Assembly (NCBI RefSeq): GCF_037975245.1
Contig: NC_092572.1
Location: 6,465,501 to 6,529,500, forward strand
DNA: 64,000 nt
Source of the DNA: Apostichopus japonicus
Lineage: Eukaryota; Echinodermata; Holothuroidea; Aspidochirotida; Stichopodidae
Reading direction: 5' to 3'
In this document: piece after piece, positions 36,063-49,300 of the stretch
How the letters are laid out: every line of letters begins with the position of its first letter
How positions within the stretch are numbered: the first letter of the stretch is position 1
Program-made: the position numbers and the translations under genes
Notes under the pieces: generated by a model
What the model was told of the DNA's origin: nothing
The model's database searches: none
The model's input: the letters and a program-made list of their open reading frames with translations, nothing else

Positions 36063-37300
36063 GGTATCTCCTAACAGAACAGACAAGAGGTATTGTGCTT
36101 CTATCCTAAAAATTCATAAGACTGCCACCTATCTACATAATTATTATCTATCACGCTCTTAAATTAGGGTTACAAAATGTATGCAAAGGTGTTAACTGCT
36201 AGATTAAAGCGTACCATCCATCTCTTTGGCCTGCATTAGACCACTTTTTTCAAGACATTCATTTGGGAGACTACTAGATTCGTTTTAGACCTTGTAAAGT
36301 ATTGTTCGCAAACGATAATCCGGGTTTTCTGTTTCTATTGGATTTTGATAAGTTTAGCTTTGGCACTAGCTAAAACTTTGATTGACGTGTTCTGCAACAA
36401 GTATAACCCTTGTATCTGTAATAATGGTTATTTGACTGATTTCTCCCCCCTTCAACGGGATGAGAGGGGAGATGTCAGGGCTGTCAATTAAGTCATTTTC
36501 CATTCATTCTGGTTGCAGAGGTGCTGGCTATAGAAAAGTCTGTGATCATAATATTATTTAACATTACCATTACACATGAAACAGCTCAGCTACTTGCGAT
36601 TTCTTTCACCAATGACGGAAAGTACTTTTTCCGACTGAATTATCAGATATTATTACATTTTTAGTGCGATGAAATTAGTGCGATTCCTCAGGAATATAAG
36701 ACGTCGGGTTGTCAGAGCAATGATGTTACAAACTGCAATATCAGTATGTTCAGCAACGCAATCCAGACTAGCTCTATATTCTCGATATATTATTGCTTCA
36801 TTACCACCGACAGCACAACAGAAGTAGGTTCACGCTTGTACAAACCTCACAGAGCACGACTGGCACATTTGTTCATTTAACGTTCCCCGTTGTGTTGGAA
36901 GCCAAGCTTCATTTCTTCAGGTTAAACTTTTTCACAGAATCATTGCAACAAATAACACAGGCATATGCTACTTTTGTAATATTGAAACTATTGAGCATGT
37001 CTTCTGGGATTGTAATCTACAGCTACTTAAATTTTGGATGTGGAGTTTCATTTTAAAGAAACAGTTCCTTTTTGCGAAGCACAATATTTTTTTGGTAAGG
37101 GTCATGGATTAAGTCACGCATATGATTTTCTCCTTATATATATGAAGTCAAATATCTATGATTGCAAACGAAATAATCACTCGTCTGCTCTGAACGAATT
37201 TGTCTATAAATTTACGTTTCTAATTACTGTGGAGCACTTTTTATATCTGAAACCTTCCTGAGAAGAACAGTTAGAGTTAGCACTGATGATAAATGTAGGT
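36063..37300 (+). mobile_element. Tx1/L1-like LINE, RT and C-terminal part (resumes after insertion)
   Basis: Continues the 31270-32630 LINE: QTRGIVLLS (about 36085), YAKVLTARLKR (about 36180), ETTRFVLDLVKYC (about 36270) and PGFLFLLDFDKFSFG (about 36320-36365), then the zinc-knuckle part ICYFCNIETIEHVFWDCN (about 36960-37020). Stops and shifts throughout. Together with the left piece this is one nearly full-length, dead LINE split by an inverted-repeat element. Confidence 0.8.
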
Positions 37301-40300
37301 TTATCTAATAATATTTTCAATATTCACAATAATACTTGTAAAATATATGATATGTTTGTAAATAACTGCAAAATAAAGTTACGTATATTGCTAACTGGTG
37401 GCTACATGCCTGTTTTTAACGACGCTCCTGCCCTGCCACTTGTTAATGCAGTGCCCTACATATATGTACAATACTGTACACTTTATCCCTAAGTTATACT
37501 TTTCTTCCATTCGTCTTTGAGAGTGTGGAACATAATGGCTCCAACGCAGGGTATGAGGAAAGCGTCGAAGAACTCAGATATGAATGTACATGAACTTTAT
37601 ACAAACAGTTTACGACACATATGTGAAATATGGAAAGCAATTACATCTCATGGTGATTTTCGTATCTACAATGCTTCGCTTTCAACGACGGAGCACTACC
37701 TTATATATAAATATAATTACAATAAGCATTAACCTGCAAAACAGAGAGCAACCTCGAAATTTTCGTTTATGTACCATTTCTGCAATTTGGGGTGTTTCTC
37801 GAGACTTCTCGGAAAGAAGCCACTAAAAAAGCTTGTTGCTTTCATTTTCTGCCCAAACTTCACAAAGAAGGCAATCCCATAATATCTGGTGATGTAACGG
37901 CCACTGAAAACAAAATCCAAATGCGTGAACCTTCTTATCCAGCTTATTTATTTCTGTCCTCTAGTCCTGTGTTCAGGACACTACGCATTTCATCCGGACA
38001 ATTCGGTAAAATTAAAATCGGAAATTAGAAACCTTTCACATTAAAACTATGTAGACTTCTCTACCTACAGACGCTCAATAGATATAGATCTGCAATACAC
38101 ACAATGATGTGTCACCGTTTATTATCAATATGAACTTTGCTCTGACAATTTGCCTTCAATAATGTTTATTTTGAACTTTGAACACAATGCAATCAATACG
38201 TACAACGTACAGCAACCGTTCATTTTGGCGTCAATCAGCTGCTTATTACAATATCTCCATTTTGTTGAAGACATTCTTTGGTCGTTTGTGTTTAGTATTT
38301 TCTTTGTTAGGAAAGCCAACGAGGTAAGGCTAACATATATAATATAATACTAAACAAGTCCATAACAATCGATTATGGTATGCATTCTCGTTAACTGTTT
38401 AACTACTTTACGAAAACGAGTCTTAATATTAAATCCAAGAACAAGTGTTCATGAGGTGTATGTGTAGGCGTGTAGTTTTCAGTTATAACACTCATAAGTA
38501 TATATGAAAACTGTACTATATGGATATTCAATGGTTTACAAATGAAAATCTGCTTCTACGACAATAATATTATTTATATCTATTTCCATATCCTTTTACT
38601 TTCAACATCTTTAAAGTGTTTCGAAATCTTTGGTTGTTTTTGTTACCATGAATTACTCTCTTGTTGTTCAAGTGGTGGCAACATGTACTTTCATTTCCAT
38701 GTAATGTTTTACTCTAACAAGTTCGAAATGAAGTGTCTTTATCTATACCAGACGCCAGTTACCTAATAGATTGAATGGTGATACGTGGTAAGCTATCACG
38801 TAAAAACCTATGACATTTAGGAAGCAAGGAAATTAAGGCAGTAATAACGTAATGCAAAACACTTATATTCTATGCCAATTATTGCAAGAAACTGAGAATG
38901 ATAAAAAAAATTGTATATATTTTATATTATGTCACAAGTACTTTTCTGTCACGCAATTGGTAACTTTTGACATCGAACAATATATAGGTTTTTTTTTTAA
39001 AAGCTTATGATGATATTTTCAATAGTAGATATTATACAAACCCAATATTGTAGGCTCCTTAAACAGGCTACGTGAATTTTGACTTTACCTTTCAACATGT
39101 CAAAAAATTACGTTAACTGGTTGAACGTCTTTCACAAATTTAAACAATCGCACATTTCAATATAAGTTCATGTGAAGGTACCATTTAGAGTTCGTTCACA
39201 AATTATACGGGAACTGACTGCAGATTTATCTTGTGTGTTATATAACAACACAAATCTACATTTCGGTGATATATCACGTAATAGGGAGTGTCAATAACCA
39301 TGATCTGGTGCTATATTTAACTGGACCTTATCATATTCGGTAGCGTTTGATATTTTTATATATTTTTTAGTATCTTTGTGTAGGTACCAACCTTTCATTT
39401 ATACTCAGTCATGGGTCACTTACGACATTATACAGATTATCCAAGTACCACATTTTACTATTTTAAGGAGGCAAAGTGAATTGACAATTTTTCGTAGTAG
39501 GTCTCACAACTCCTGGAACAAATTTACATATTTCGTTAAGTTTTATGTGGTAACTGAAACATCAGGTAGTAAACAAGAACATGAAGAAAAAAGTGTATAT
39601 TGATATTTACTTGCAAGTGTTGAATATTACGCCGTGCTAACAGTAATGGTTATTAACTCAAATGCGTCATACCTGCAATCAACCATGTATGTTCTGTTAG
39701 TTTGAAGTAACTTGACAATGTGTTCATTCCCAACATCTTCACACAAGTAACGAATGAATTAAACGTATATACTATTCACTCTTATAGATATCGGATACAA
39801 ATCATTCTGGATTAAATTAAAAAGCAATGACTGTGATGAAATATAAGCAAAACTAAATTTAATTTTGCCACCGTTCTCATAAAGTTGTAGCTAAAAAAAT
39901 GTTGTTCGAGATACATATTCAACAATTTGCCGCCCATATGTTACAGATGCAGTATTTACTATACATTTACCCCATTACCAGTATTATAAAGACGGAGTCA
40001 AATAATTTATAAAAAAAATTTCAAATGGCAGGGAAGATGTGAACTATGATATTTGCATATGAAGGCTACTACTTAAGAATACGCTTTACACATAATTTGG
40101 ATCAAGTGCAAGCCAGTCAATTGTTCTTGTCATAATAAAAAGTTCAACTCGACATATTTGAGGTAGGCAAAATGCTAAAAGATAACTGGTCTGACTCGGC
40201 CAATTTTATATTGTCACTGCATCGTTTTTATTCAGATAACATATTAAAGTCCATTTTGTCAGGTTTTGCTTGATCCTACAGATTGTCGTTATTCTGTCCT

Positions 40301-40335
40301 GCAAAAAGCTACGCATTGTGACAGCAGATTGGAAA
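37301..40335. other. Intergenic before gene C
   Basis: AT-rich. Short frames only, none with motifs (39376-39603 plus ends in a polar KQEHEEKSVY but has no splice context). No repeat of note. Confidence 0.4.
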
Positions 40336-40390
40336 ATGAAGATTTACTGTATATTTATGATATTTGCATGGGTATTGCCGAAATCCTCAG
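40336..40390 (+). CDS. Gene C exon 1: signal peptide
   Basis: ATG at 40336 gives MKIYCIFMIFAWVLPKSS, a compact signal peptide. Donor CCTCAG/GTGGGTT, phase 1. The longer upstream frame (ATG 40270) is less like a signal peptide. Confidence 0.75.
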
Positions 40391-43300
40391 GTGGGTTACA
40401 CGTTATTATATCGTCACAAAACATGTATGACATCTACACGTGCATCATCAGCAATGTTTTCCTTCGGTCGTATTTCATCATTAACGAGTTTCACTATGGA
40501 AGCTGATTGACTCCACCAAACTAAGACGAATTTGATATTCGCATGTTTATATACAGTTAGGGGTTCATGCAAGTACGTAGAATGTTTGCCTTTGATTTAA
40601 ATGTTTAAAAAGAAGTCCATCAGTACTATTACGTATAGTTACATTGGAGACGTATTCAAACGTAAATGTTTCTTTCAGACAAGTAATTTCGCAGAAAAAG
40701 TACCAGAATACAGAATATTGTTTTAACTAAATGTCACATATGTTTATTAATTGCATTCACAAAGGAATGATACAATGTAACTTAATTTCTTGGATCAAAA
40801 TCGATCGTGATCATATGGAACAAGGAACATAATATAGAGTCAAGGGAGAACTTACTGTAACCATTCGTCTCATCAAGTAAATGTCGCAACTTGACTATGA
40901 ATCTTCATTTTTTCTGGATATGAATTCATTTACAGCATAAAAAGAAATGTATTACTAAAGTGGGTGTCCCTTATATAAGAAATTATAGTAATCATTACTG
41001 CATTTCAATTTCGACTGGGTATTATTCTGTTATTCTGTAGGTCTGTCGAATAATATCTTACTAGACCTAGTATGAAATTGCATTGATAAGAGGAACTATT
41101 CATGTTACAGCCTACCTCATATCAGACAGTGAAGCAGGCAGAACCACAGCCTCTACTATAGTCAAGGAAGGACTGCCGGCGGAGATATTTTGCATGGTAG
41201 AAGGAACTGGTTATTATTTCTGGAGAAAAGGAGAATCTTTACATAAAAGCACACTTGTGGCTTCGTTTACCGGTGACAATGCCTATAAAGACAACGAGCC
41301 GTATGCTGTAACAGTAAATGGGGCACTTTTCATTAGAAACGTAACTCTTAACGATGAAGGAAAATACTTTTGCCGGGTCACCTCAGAAGAAAACGAATGT
41401 CATGGAGAAGTAAAGGTTTTTGTACAAGGTTCGCTTTTTTTGCCATTTAGAAGAGTAAGATCAGATCTTACTTTGGCTTAATATGAGAGGGATCTTCTGT
41501 TTCAGATGTATTTGATGTGTAGGGGATACATCGAAAACATAAGTTAAAGTGATATTCGAAAGTTTTATACATTCAAAAAGTGCAAAAAAAGAAAAATTTT
41601 CCCACCGATGCTTTTAAAATTAAAAACAAATTTTACATTTTACCATGAATCTCTTCAAATAAGAATCAAGACAATGACGACCCCGCTCAATGCCCATTCT
41701 TACCAGGCAAACCATGATATTATTTGACTTATTATAAATATTTCAAACTTGACTAAATATTTTTATTCTGTTTTATTATCAGCCTCTCTCCGTAACTTTG
41801 TCCTTGCTATCGATCACTGTGATATAGAAAGCAGCTGTTTATTGTACATCAGTCCATCTCAGTCCATTTCTTTGACATGTACGGCATACAATGCGCCTCC
41901 TTTAATGACGTTAAAATGGTTTAACGGGTCCAAGGAGATCACAGAAGGCATTCAACAAAATGTAATATTACCTCAAAATGGCAACCCAAGATATATTACC
42001 AGTACAGTAGCCGCTGTCTATGGACATCCTGCATTCTTAACGTGTCAAGCAGTAGATCCGAAGAGAAGCAACGATGATGTAAGGTTTGTCCACGCTCAAG
42101 TTAACATGACAGGTAAGAAAATCTTCCGGAGATATATGTGACACAGTGGTTGGTGGACTCAAACGGCAAATTGGGTATCCAAATGTTCGAAGGAGAGCAT
42201 ACAGTACTGTGTAGTTAAGAAGCTACAAATAATATTGGCCCGATATTTCTCTTGGCGTATTACAATGTACACGATTGTGACCGCATATTAGATTTACGCT
42301 CGTTACTAACTGCGCACATTGAGTCCATGCGAGGGCACCATCTTAACCACAGTCATGTACATTCAAATAATTCTTGGTTGATCGAAATTTAGCACGGTCT
42401 CAACTTCTTTCTAATGATTTCATCTTTTCAGTGCCTGCCCAGGAAACATTGCCGAGTTGGATAATCGTAGCAGTAACATTAGCAGGATGCTTTATCGTCT
42501 TTGGGATAATTTTACGAATCAAAGGTATGGAGAGAAAAATTTTCCTTTTATTAGAAAGGTAAAAGGAGGTTTTGATAAGTAGTTAAACTAAATTATTGAC
42601 GTCATCCAATGTTCCCAGATCTTTCATATATCTAGGTTCTATTTGTCGAATGCGACGAGCCGTTTCATCCAAGGTATACTTTGTTGTTTGACTTTTGGTT
42701 AATGAGTTACGCTCGAATATTTTGTTTGATGTTTTATTTTTGTTTTCCATCCAGCAAGGGCTAACCGAAAATGGCGAAAGAAATACAAGACGAAGTAAGC
42801 AAACGATCGATAATGTAGAAGAATTGTTAATTTAAGCAATGCTACATTTTCGCTGCTTTGTTATCCTGTTATATCATGAGTATAATAAGTAACTGGTATG
42901 AAGCACACTGAGCAGTGGATCAGGAGATCGGCTGTAATTCTTGTTTATTTTATCGATACTTATTTATTGCTTAATTTACGGGAACTTCTTGTACGTAGTT
43001 CCTTTTCTAAGTATTCACTATGTCGTTACGGTTTACTAACCCTTTGAAGGTTTCAGTTACCAGGACTTCACTTTTAGAAACTAATATCTGTCAAATGCAA
43101 CGGTTTAACACACTAATTTAGCTTTGCCCATTCTGCTATGTATTGTGGAGAGAGATACCAGAAACTATAGAGCAGAATACAAGAACTTTGTAGAATTTGA
43201 AATTATATTGTTCAATTTAAAATTAAGACAAAGAAGCGTACAAGGATATTGGAAGGTGACTTGATCAATAAGCCTGTTCGGGGGTGCAACTTACGCATGC

Positions 43301-46300
43301 GCAAATCTATGTGCTTGGTCTCCGCTTTGGGTCATTTGTGAATAAAATCTGAATTGTTATCGTTGCTAGCGTACGTAGTAATAACGTAGGGATTGAGCCG
43401 AGTTCTTGCGGGAAAATTGTTAAGATAATGGACATTATTTTTATTGTGGTAGTCCCGAAATTTAAGTAATAATATTTCCCTACATCGGAAAAGATGGAAT
43501 TTTTCGTTACACTTCAGAACTAAAGAGGTCCGGGGGTGATAATGATACTGCGTTCCCGGTATGAACGTTGAGATTATTTAGTATGTAATTTGTCGCAAAG
43601 TGATTACGCAAGTATATAGAAGTTAGCACCAATGAAATATACATGGGAAATATCGTCGAAGCTTATCATATTATTGTTACTAAAACATGTTAATACGATA
43701 GAAAATCATTTCTTCAAAAACAAAAAAATATGTGAATGCTCATAGGATAACGAAATTGGATAAATTTTTTACTTCAAATAATTTTGCCTTTACAACCAGT
43801 GCAGATCATATTCATGCAGTATGCTAACTATAGGTTCTGCACCTATATCGCTACTTCAGAGTACGTTGTTGTTTGCAACGTTGGGGCAAGCTGAGGCAAT
43901 CTCTTCGCAGCGAATACAAGTGCGACGAGTTCTTGCTTTTCTTCCCGATAATTAAAGTCCTCTCCCCCTTAGAAAATCGTTTAACGACTTAACCGTCAAT
44001 AGCTTAATATCATTGATGTATACTTTAACCTCCATTGGGAAAAATAAGAAATGCTTCAGTACAGATAACAATCGATATTTGGAGTTACAACACTATAGTG
44101 TGTGCATTGTGTAACAAGCTGTCGAGTCACGATACTATTCACAGTCGACCCTTTGACATGTTACTTAATCATAAGCTGCTGGTATTTCCGAACTGGCGTA
44201 TTGAACTAAACGCCATAATCTCTACAGATTTACCCTAATACTTTTAAAGCTAAAGGCCAATAAGCATACATGATTCGTGCAAAACACGATTTTTAATGTA
44301 TTAGACTTTGGAAACGAATTGGATCGTTGGATATCAAGAAATACACAAACACGTGAAATTGCTTCTCGTAGCACCCCATCTTATATTGGTAGTGAATTAC
44401 GTAAAATGCCAATCTTGTTATCCCTTATCTCTGCCAGGAAAGGAGAATACGTTGGGCTTTCGGCGGATAAGGTAAAATATTAAGTGCATAGCTTTGCCTG
44501 GCAAGTTTACATAAGAAATTAGGTGTATTTTACAAATGTACTCAATTCAAATGTTTCTCTGCAATAAATATTCGTCATTTATTCGGTGTGCATATAAATG
44601 TTAATATCATAGGGTACGATACATGTAAAGATACTTGTTTGTGCAAGGTATGTATATAACCCGTTATAATAACTGAAAAGAAAAAAGCTAAAGAAAAATA
44701 TTCCATGAAAGGTTTCCTGGGTAACAAATAATCAGCTTTTATTGATTTTTTTTTTTAAATTTTATGTGAAAAAGGAGCAAAAAGCCTACCTTCAAGTTGA
44801 GTTTGTAGATATTATAGTTTGCGTTTTCTAACCCCTTTTTAATTTTCGTGCTGTGATTGAGCCTTTTTGAATGAAGAGAGAGTTCAAGAGATCAGTAAAA
44901 CTATGGGCTTGAATTTAACCATCTTTATAACTTAAACATTCTCCCATTGGCCAAGTATGGAGGATGATGAGTAGTTGAAGGAATGCTAGGAAAACTTTTT
45001 TCTCATGCTATATAAGCAGTGATATTACATAGTGCATTTAGACATCAAGAACATAATAATAAGTTACGGCACTTGAAGGAGTAATCTTTGATAATTTTTG
45101 AAAAAAAAATTGAGATGAACATGATGAAGGTGTATGATGAAAGCAGCGCACCATCGAGGTCACGCAGTCTAGCTAAAATCATTTAAACTTTTCAAAAACA
45201 TAGGAGGTCACTTCAATAGTACACATATTTCATGAATTAAGTAGACACTACTACGTATTATATGAGACATAACCCTAGTTATGTAAAATCCCTCTCTGGT
45301 GCAGGACCTTCCAAGTAGGGGTGGTTTAAGGTGCACTACAGGTTACCAAAGACTCCAATTACGATGTTTAATGTTTAAGAACAACATCTTGACTTAAAAC
45401 TTAATTGACCTAAAACGTAATTACACAAATGCTATGTGTACTGGATGGGATATTTTCCTTTCTAATAGCTATATTGAAAATTAATACTTTGCAAATATTT
45501 TCTATTAAAAATTGTGTTTTAAATACATGACACTAACAGGCTGTCGTACTTAACTTTTCATTACAGGATTCAATGCGCTAAATAAAAAAGTCACAGCTAG
45601 GCTCAATGTTATCTTCAATTTGATTGCAGAGTCTTTTGCATGGAAATATCATGAAATGATCAACTGGTATTTAACAATGATTGCATTATTTTTTTTTCGT
45701 TTTTTCGTTCTTCATTTCATTTTAATTCATTCTCAATTTTTATGCAGGAAAAGAAAGATGGAGAAATATCTGAACTGAAAGTAAGAATGCGCTATTTACC
45801 TCTCTTGATATTACGCACTTAACTAATAACAATATCAAATGTTTAATGGATTATTTTCTAGCCATGATAACCACTAAACACATGATTTATGTCCAACCCT
45901 CAAGCTGTCGAGCCGATCTTTATTGTCTCTGTTCGTTCTATTTTCTTTTGGTGTTATCAATATCAGCTTTTACGATAGCGAATGGGCGCAATAAGTACTT
46001 GAGAAAGACTAATGTTTGATTCGGTATACGCTACAGTATAGTTGGCCGTAAAAGACAGGACCAAAAAACAGAGGATATTATGCACTTAAGTTATAACAAC
46101 ATGAAATGCTTACTGAATTTCGTTGTAGCTAATAACTCTAAGAACATGAAAATGTTTAACCCGCAAGCTGTCGAGACGATCTGTGCTGGTTTATTATCTA
46201 TGTTAACTTTAAGAATAGCGAATTCACGCCTAGGTCCTTGAGAAAGACTTCTGTTTGATTGGGTGCACGTTGCAGTATAGTTGGCCGTAATAAAGAGGAC

Positions 46301-49300
46301 ACCTTGTAAAATAAACAAATTAAAATTGAATATTAATATTATTTTGCTGTTAGATTGAACAAATTCGGTTTAGTTACACTATTATAAATAGGAGTTCAAA
46401 TTGAATCTATTGAAAGTGTTCTGTTGTTATATTGGGCAATAAAGGTTTTTGCACATAAAGGGAATCATTCTGCACTTTGAAGAGAAGTAAACATCATCAT
46501 ATCTATTCAAAAGATATTTGATTTTATAATCTAGGAATCTGCTGTGGGGTTATTTACAATGAAATCATCAACGTTTAGTTTCTTACGTCTTGATCTGTAG
46601 ATATATTTACATTTAATGCTGAAATAAGTTAGAAATGTTCGAGAAAAACGTCCAGATTTTGCAACAATCAAATGTTTGCCATGAAGAGTCAGCATTTCGA
46701 TATTTCAAGAAATGTTTCCGGGTTGCCCAGGGACCGTACCACAACTTTGATATACAATACAAAGAAATGTCAGTGTAATTCCTGTTCTGAAATGTATTTG
46801 AGTTATTGAAAATCATTAAAGTAAACAACATTTCTGAGATTGTTGCAGTGTGCATTGGAACAACAACAACCAACGCTATATGGCACAGCTCAAAGGAAAT
46901 ATGATCTCCCTCTTAACTGAATACATCAAACACATATAACTATTATTGTAAGGGTGAGGTAGGAGTGGAAGGAGTGAAATCGACATAGATGTATAGTTCA
47001 AAGCTTGGAATCGAATTTGAGGTGCCATAGACTCGGACCTGTCTCGGACTCGGCCTGCTTTTGACTAGAAATTGGACACCGAGCCCGGATATACTGAAAC
47101 CATCTACTCATCTATGGTATTTTGTTATCAAATGGCATGAAAATTATTAAATTATTAAAACATGTCAAAAAGTGGTCTTATAGGAGAACTATGGGGAAAA
47201 GAAGTGTATATGATAAAAAAATTTGAGCAATTTTATTATTTAAAATGTGTACAGTATGTATATTTAACTTCCAATATGAAAGCAAAGAGAAATGTTTAAA
47301 CGTCGTAAATAATTTGGAGCTTCATAAGGCTAAATAATTCTATGTTAATAAACGCTGTACGGGGTACCTGTAAAATTGTGTATTTGGCATCATGTGACTT
47401 GCTTTATTCCTTTTACTTATCATTTGCTGTTTTTTCCACCAATCACTGACTTTAATAAATGAATTTAAAGTTATGTTTTCTAACACCTTACGTGATGCAT
47501 GTGGATCGATTAACTTTCTTAATATAATACCTTTCCTCCGTAAAATTACGTTTTGTTTCGAATCCCTCTACGCCCCCTCTCCAAAGAAATTCTACTATTT
47601 TGTTGCAAAATAATGACCTGTAAAACTTTGCCATCGTCAGATGGGGCTGTGTGAAGATCCTTGTTCTTAATTGCCAACACCCCCTCCCCACACACACACA
47701 CACATACACACATGTGAAATTTAGTGAAAGGCTCCGTGTTGATATAGACAGGATGCTCTTACAAGGTGAAAAATATGTATCTGGAAACAATTATCAAACG
47801 GTAAAATGTTCATTTACATTGATAATTTCCAAACAATGAAGCAAAAATTACCGCTGCTGTTGTAAGATACCATAGTTACAAGTACTTAGATCTTTCTCTG
47901 TAAATATTACAGTTCACCCGTCATATTTGTAGCCGTCGGCATGAGCACACGGTTTTAAGGTGGCTCGCAAGATCCATTTCTCGCTCATACAAATTCCAGA
48001 GATTACATTTTTGGTTGTTACATGTTGATTTCATAGGTGTGCAGTAAATCAACCCGTCCATATAGGCAAACACAGTACAGCTTATTTTGTAAAAGCCGTT
48101 GCTATACTTAAAATATTTAAATAGATAGAACACTGATGTCGGGTAAACGTCTTAACACAATGCTTAACATGTTTTATTCATTTTCCTATTGCTTTGATGA
48201 AGATATTAACCATCTGCTACTGTATATGTGTTTCAATGTTTCGTTGAAGGAGTTAGCAAAAACCAAAGACCAAGAAATAGCAAATAAAGATCAAGAACTA
48301 ACCAAACTGAAAGTGGGTATATGCGGAGTACATGTTTTAGATCAATAACGAACAAGTAAAGGATGAGATAAGAGTCGATTTTTATTCCACTCGATACTCA
48401 TAATTAGCACAGTAACTACTGTTCATGTCCTGCAACACATGTTACCGTGTTACGAACACAAAGTAGTAATTAATAATGCACCCTCATGGGACATGAACAG
48501 TAGTTGCTGTACCAAATATTAGTTCTGGTTCATTAATACGCGATTCTAAAATGAAGTCGTATCTAGTAGTTGGATGTTATAAGTAGGCATATGGATAAAA
48601 CCGAACATCTCCTTTCTTCGTTCTCTTGGGCATGACGGATTGGCCTTATTTGAAGAGAGTTGTGAACTGGAATCAAGCGGTACCATACCTCCTTTACGTC
48701 ATCTCGTAATCATCTTATTCTTCATAGACTCCTTGTCCAGTCGCGCAGTTCTTTGTCTGATAACTCATTGGCAGTAATTACTGATATTGACAGAGATGTT
48801 CTAGTGAACCTTTTTGTTTGAATGTAGCGGAAATTTGTATATTATATCAGAAATTGCTTAAACGTTGACATCTGCATTGACGTTAAGATATAGAAAAAAA
48901 AACTAAAATATTAATATAATACAACATAAATAGGTTTGGTTGTCTTACAATTACAATTATATTAAGCTAGATTTCGTATTTCACCCGAGTTTTTTTTATC
49001 TCATCTTAATGTATCTTTATAATAGAGAGACGTGCAGAGCAAAGCGAAATCATTAGCCGACTTAGAGGTAAGTTATACTCACTGATTGGTACAAACGTAT
49101 GAAAGCAATATAATACAAGTAAAACGTATACTGAGGTTTACAATGATTACAGAGTACAAGGTAATTCAATTAATGTGTATGTAATTAATCAAATTATAAA
49201 CAAATGTAAAATTTGTCCTTAATTATCTCGCGAAATCACAGTGGCTTTGAATGAAATATTCAAATATCTTTGCAAAATATCGATATATTGCAAAGTATAG

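Noticed and set aside
44035-44238. Candidate extra juxtamembrane exon of gene C
   Set aside because: No acceptor/donor pair with the phases needed to link 42794 to 44305.
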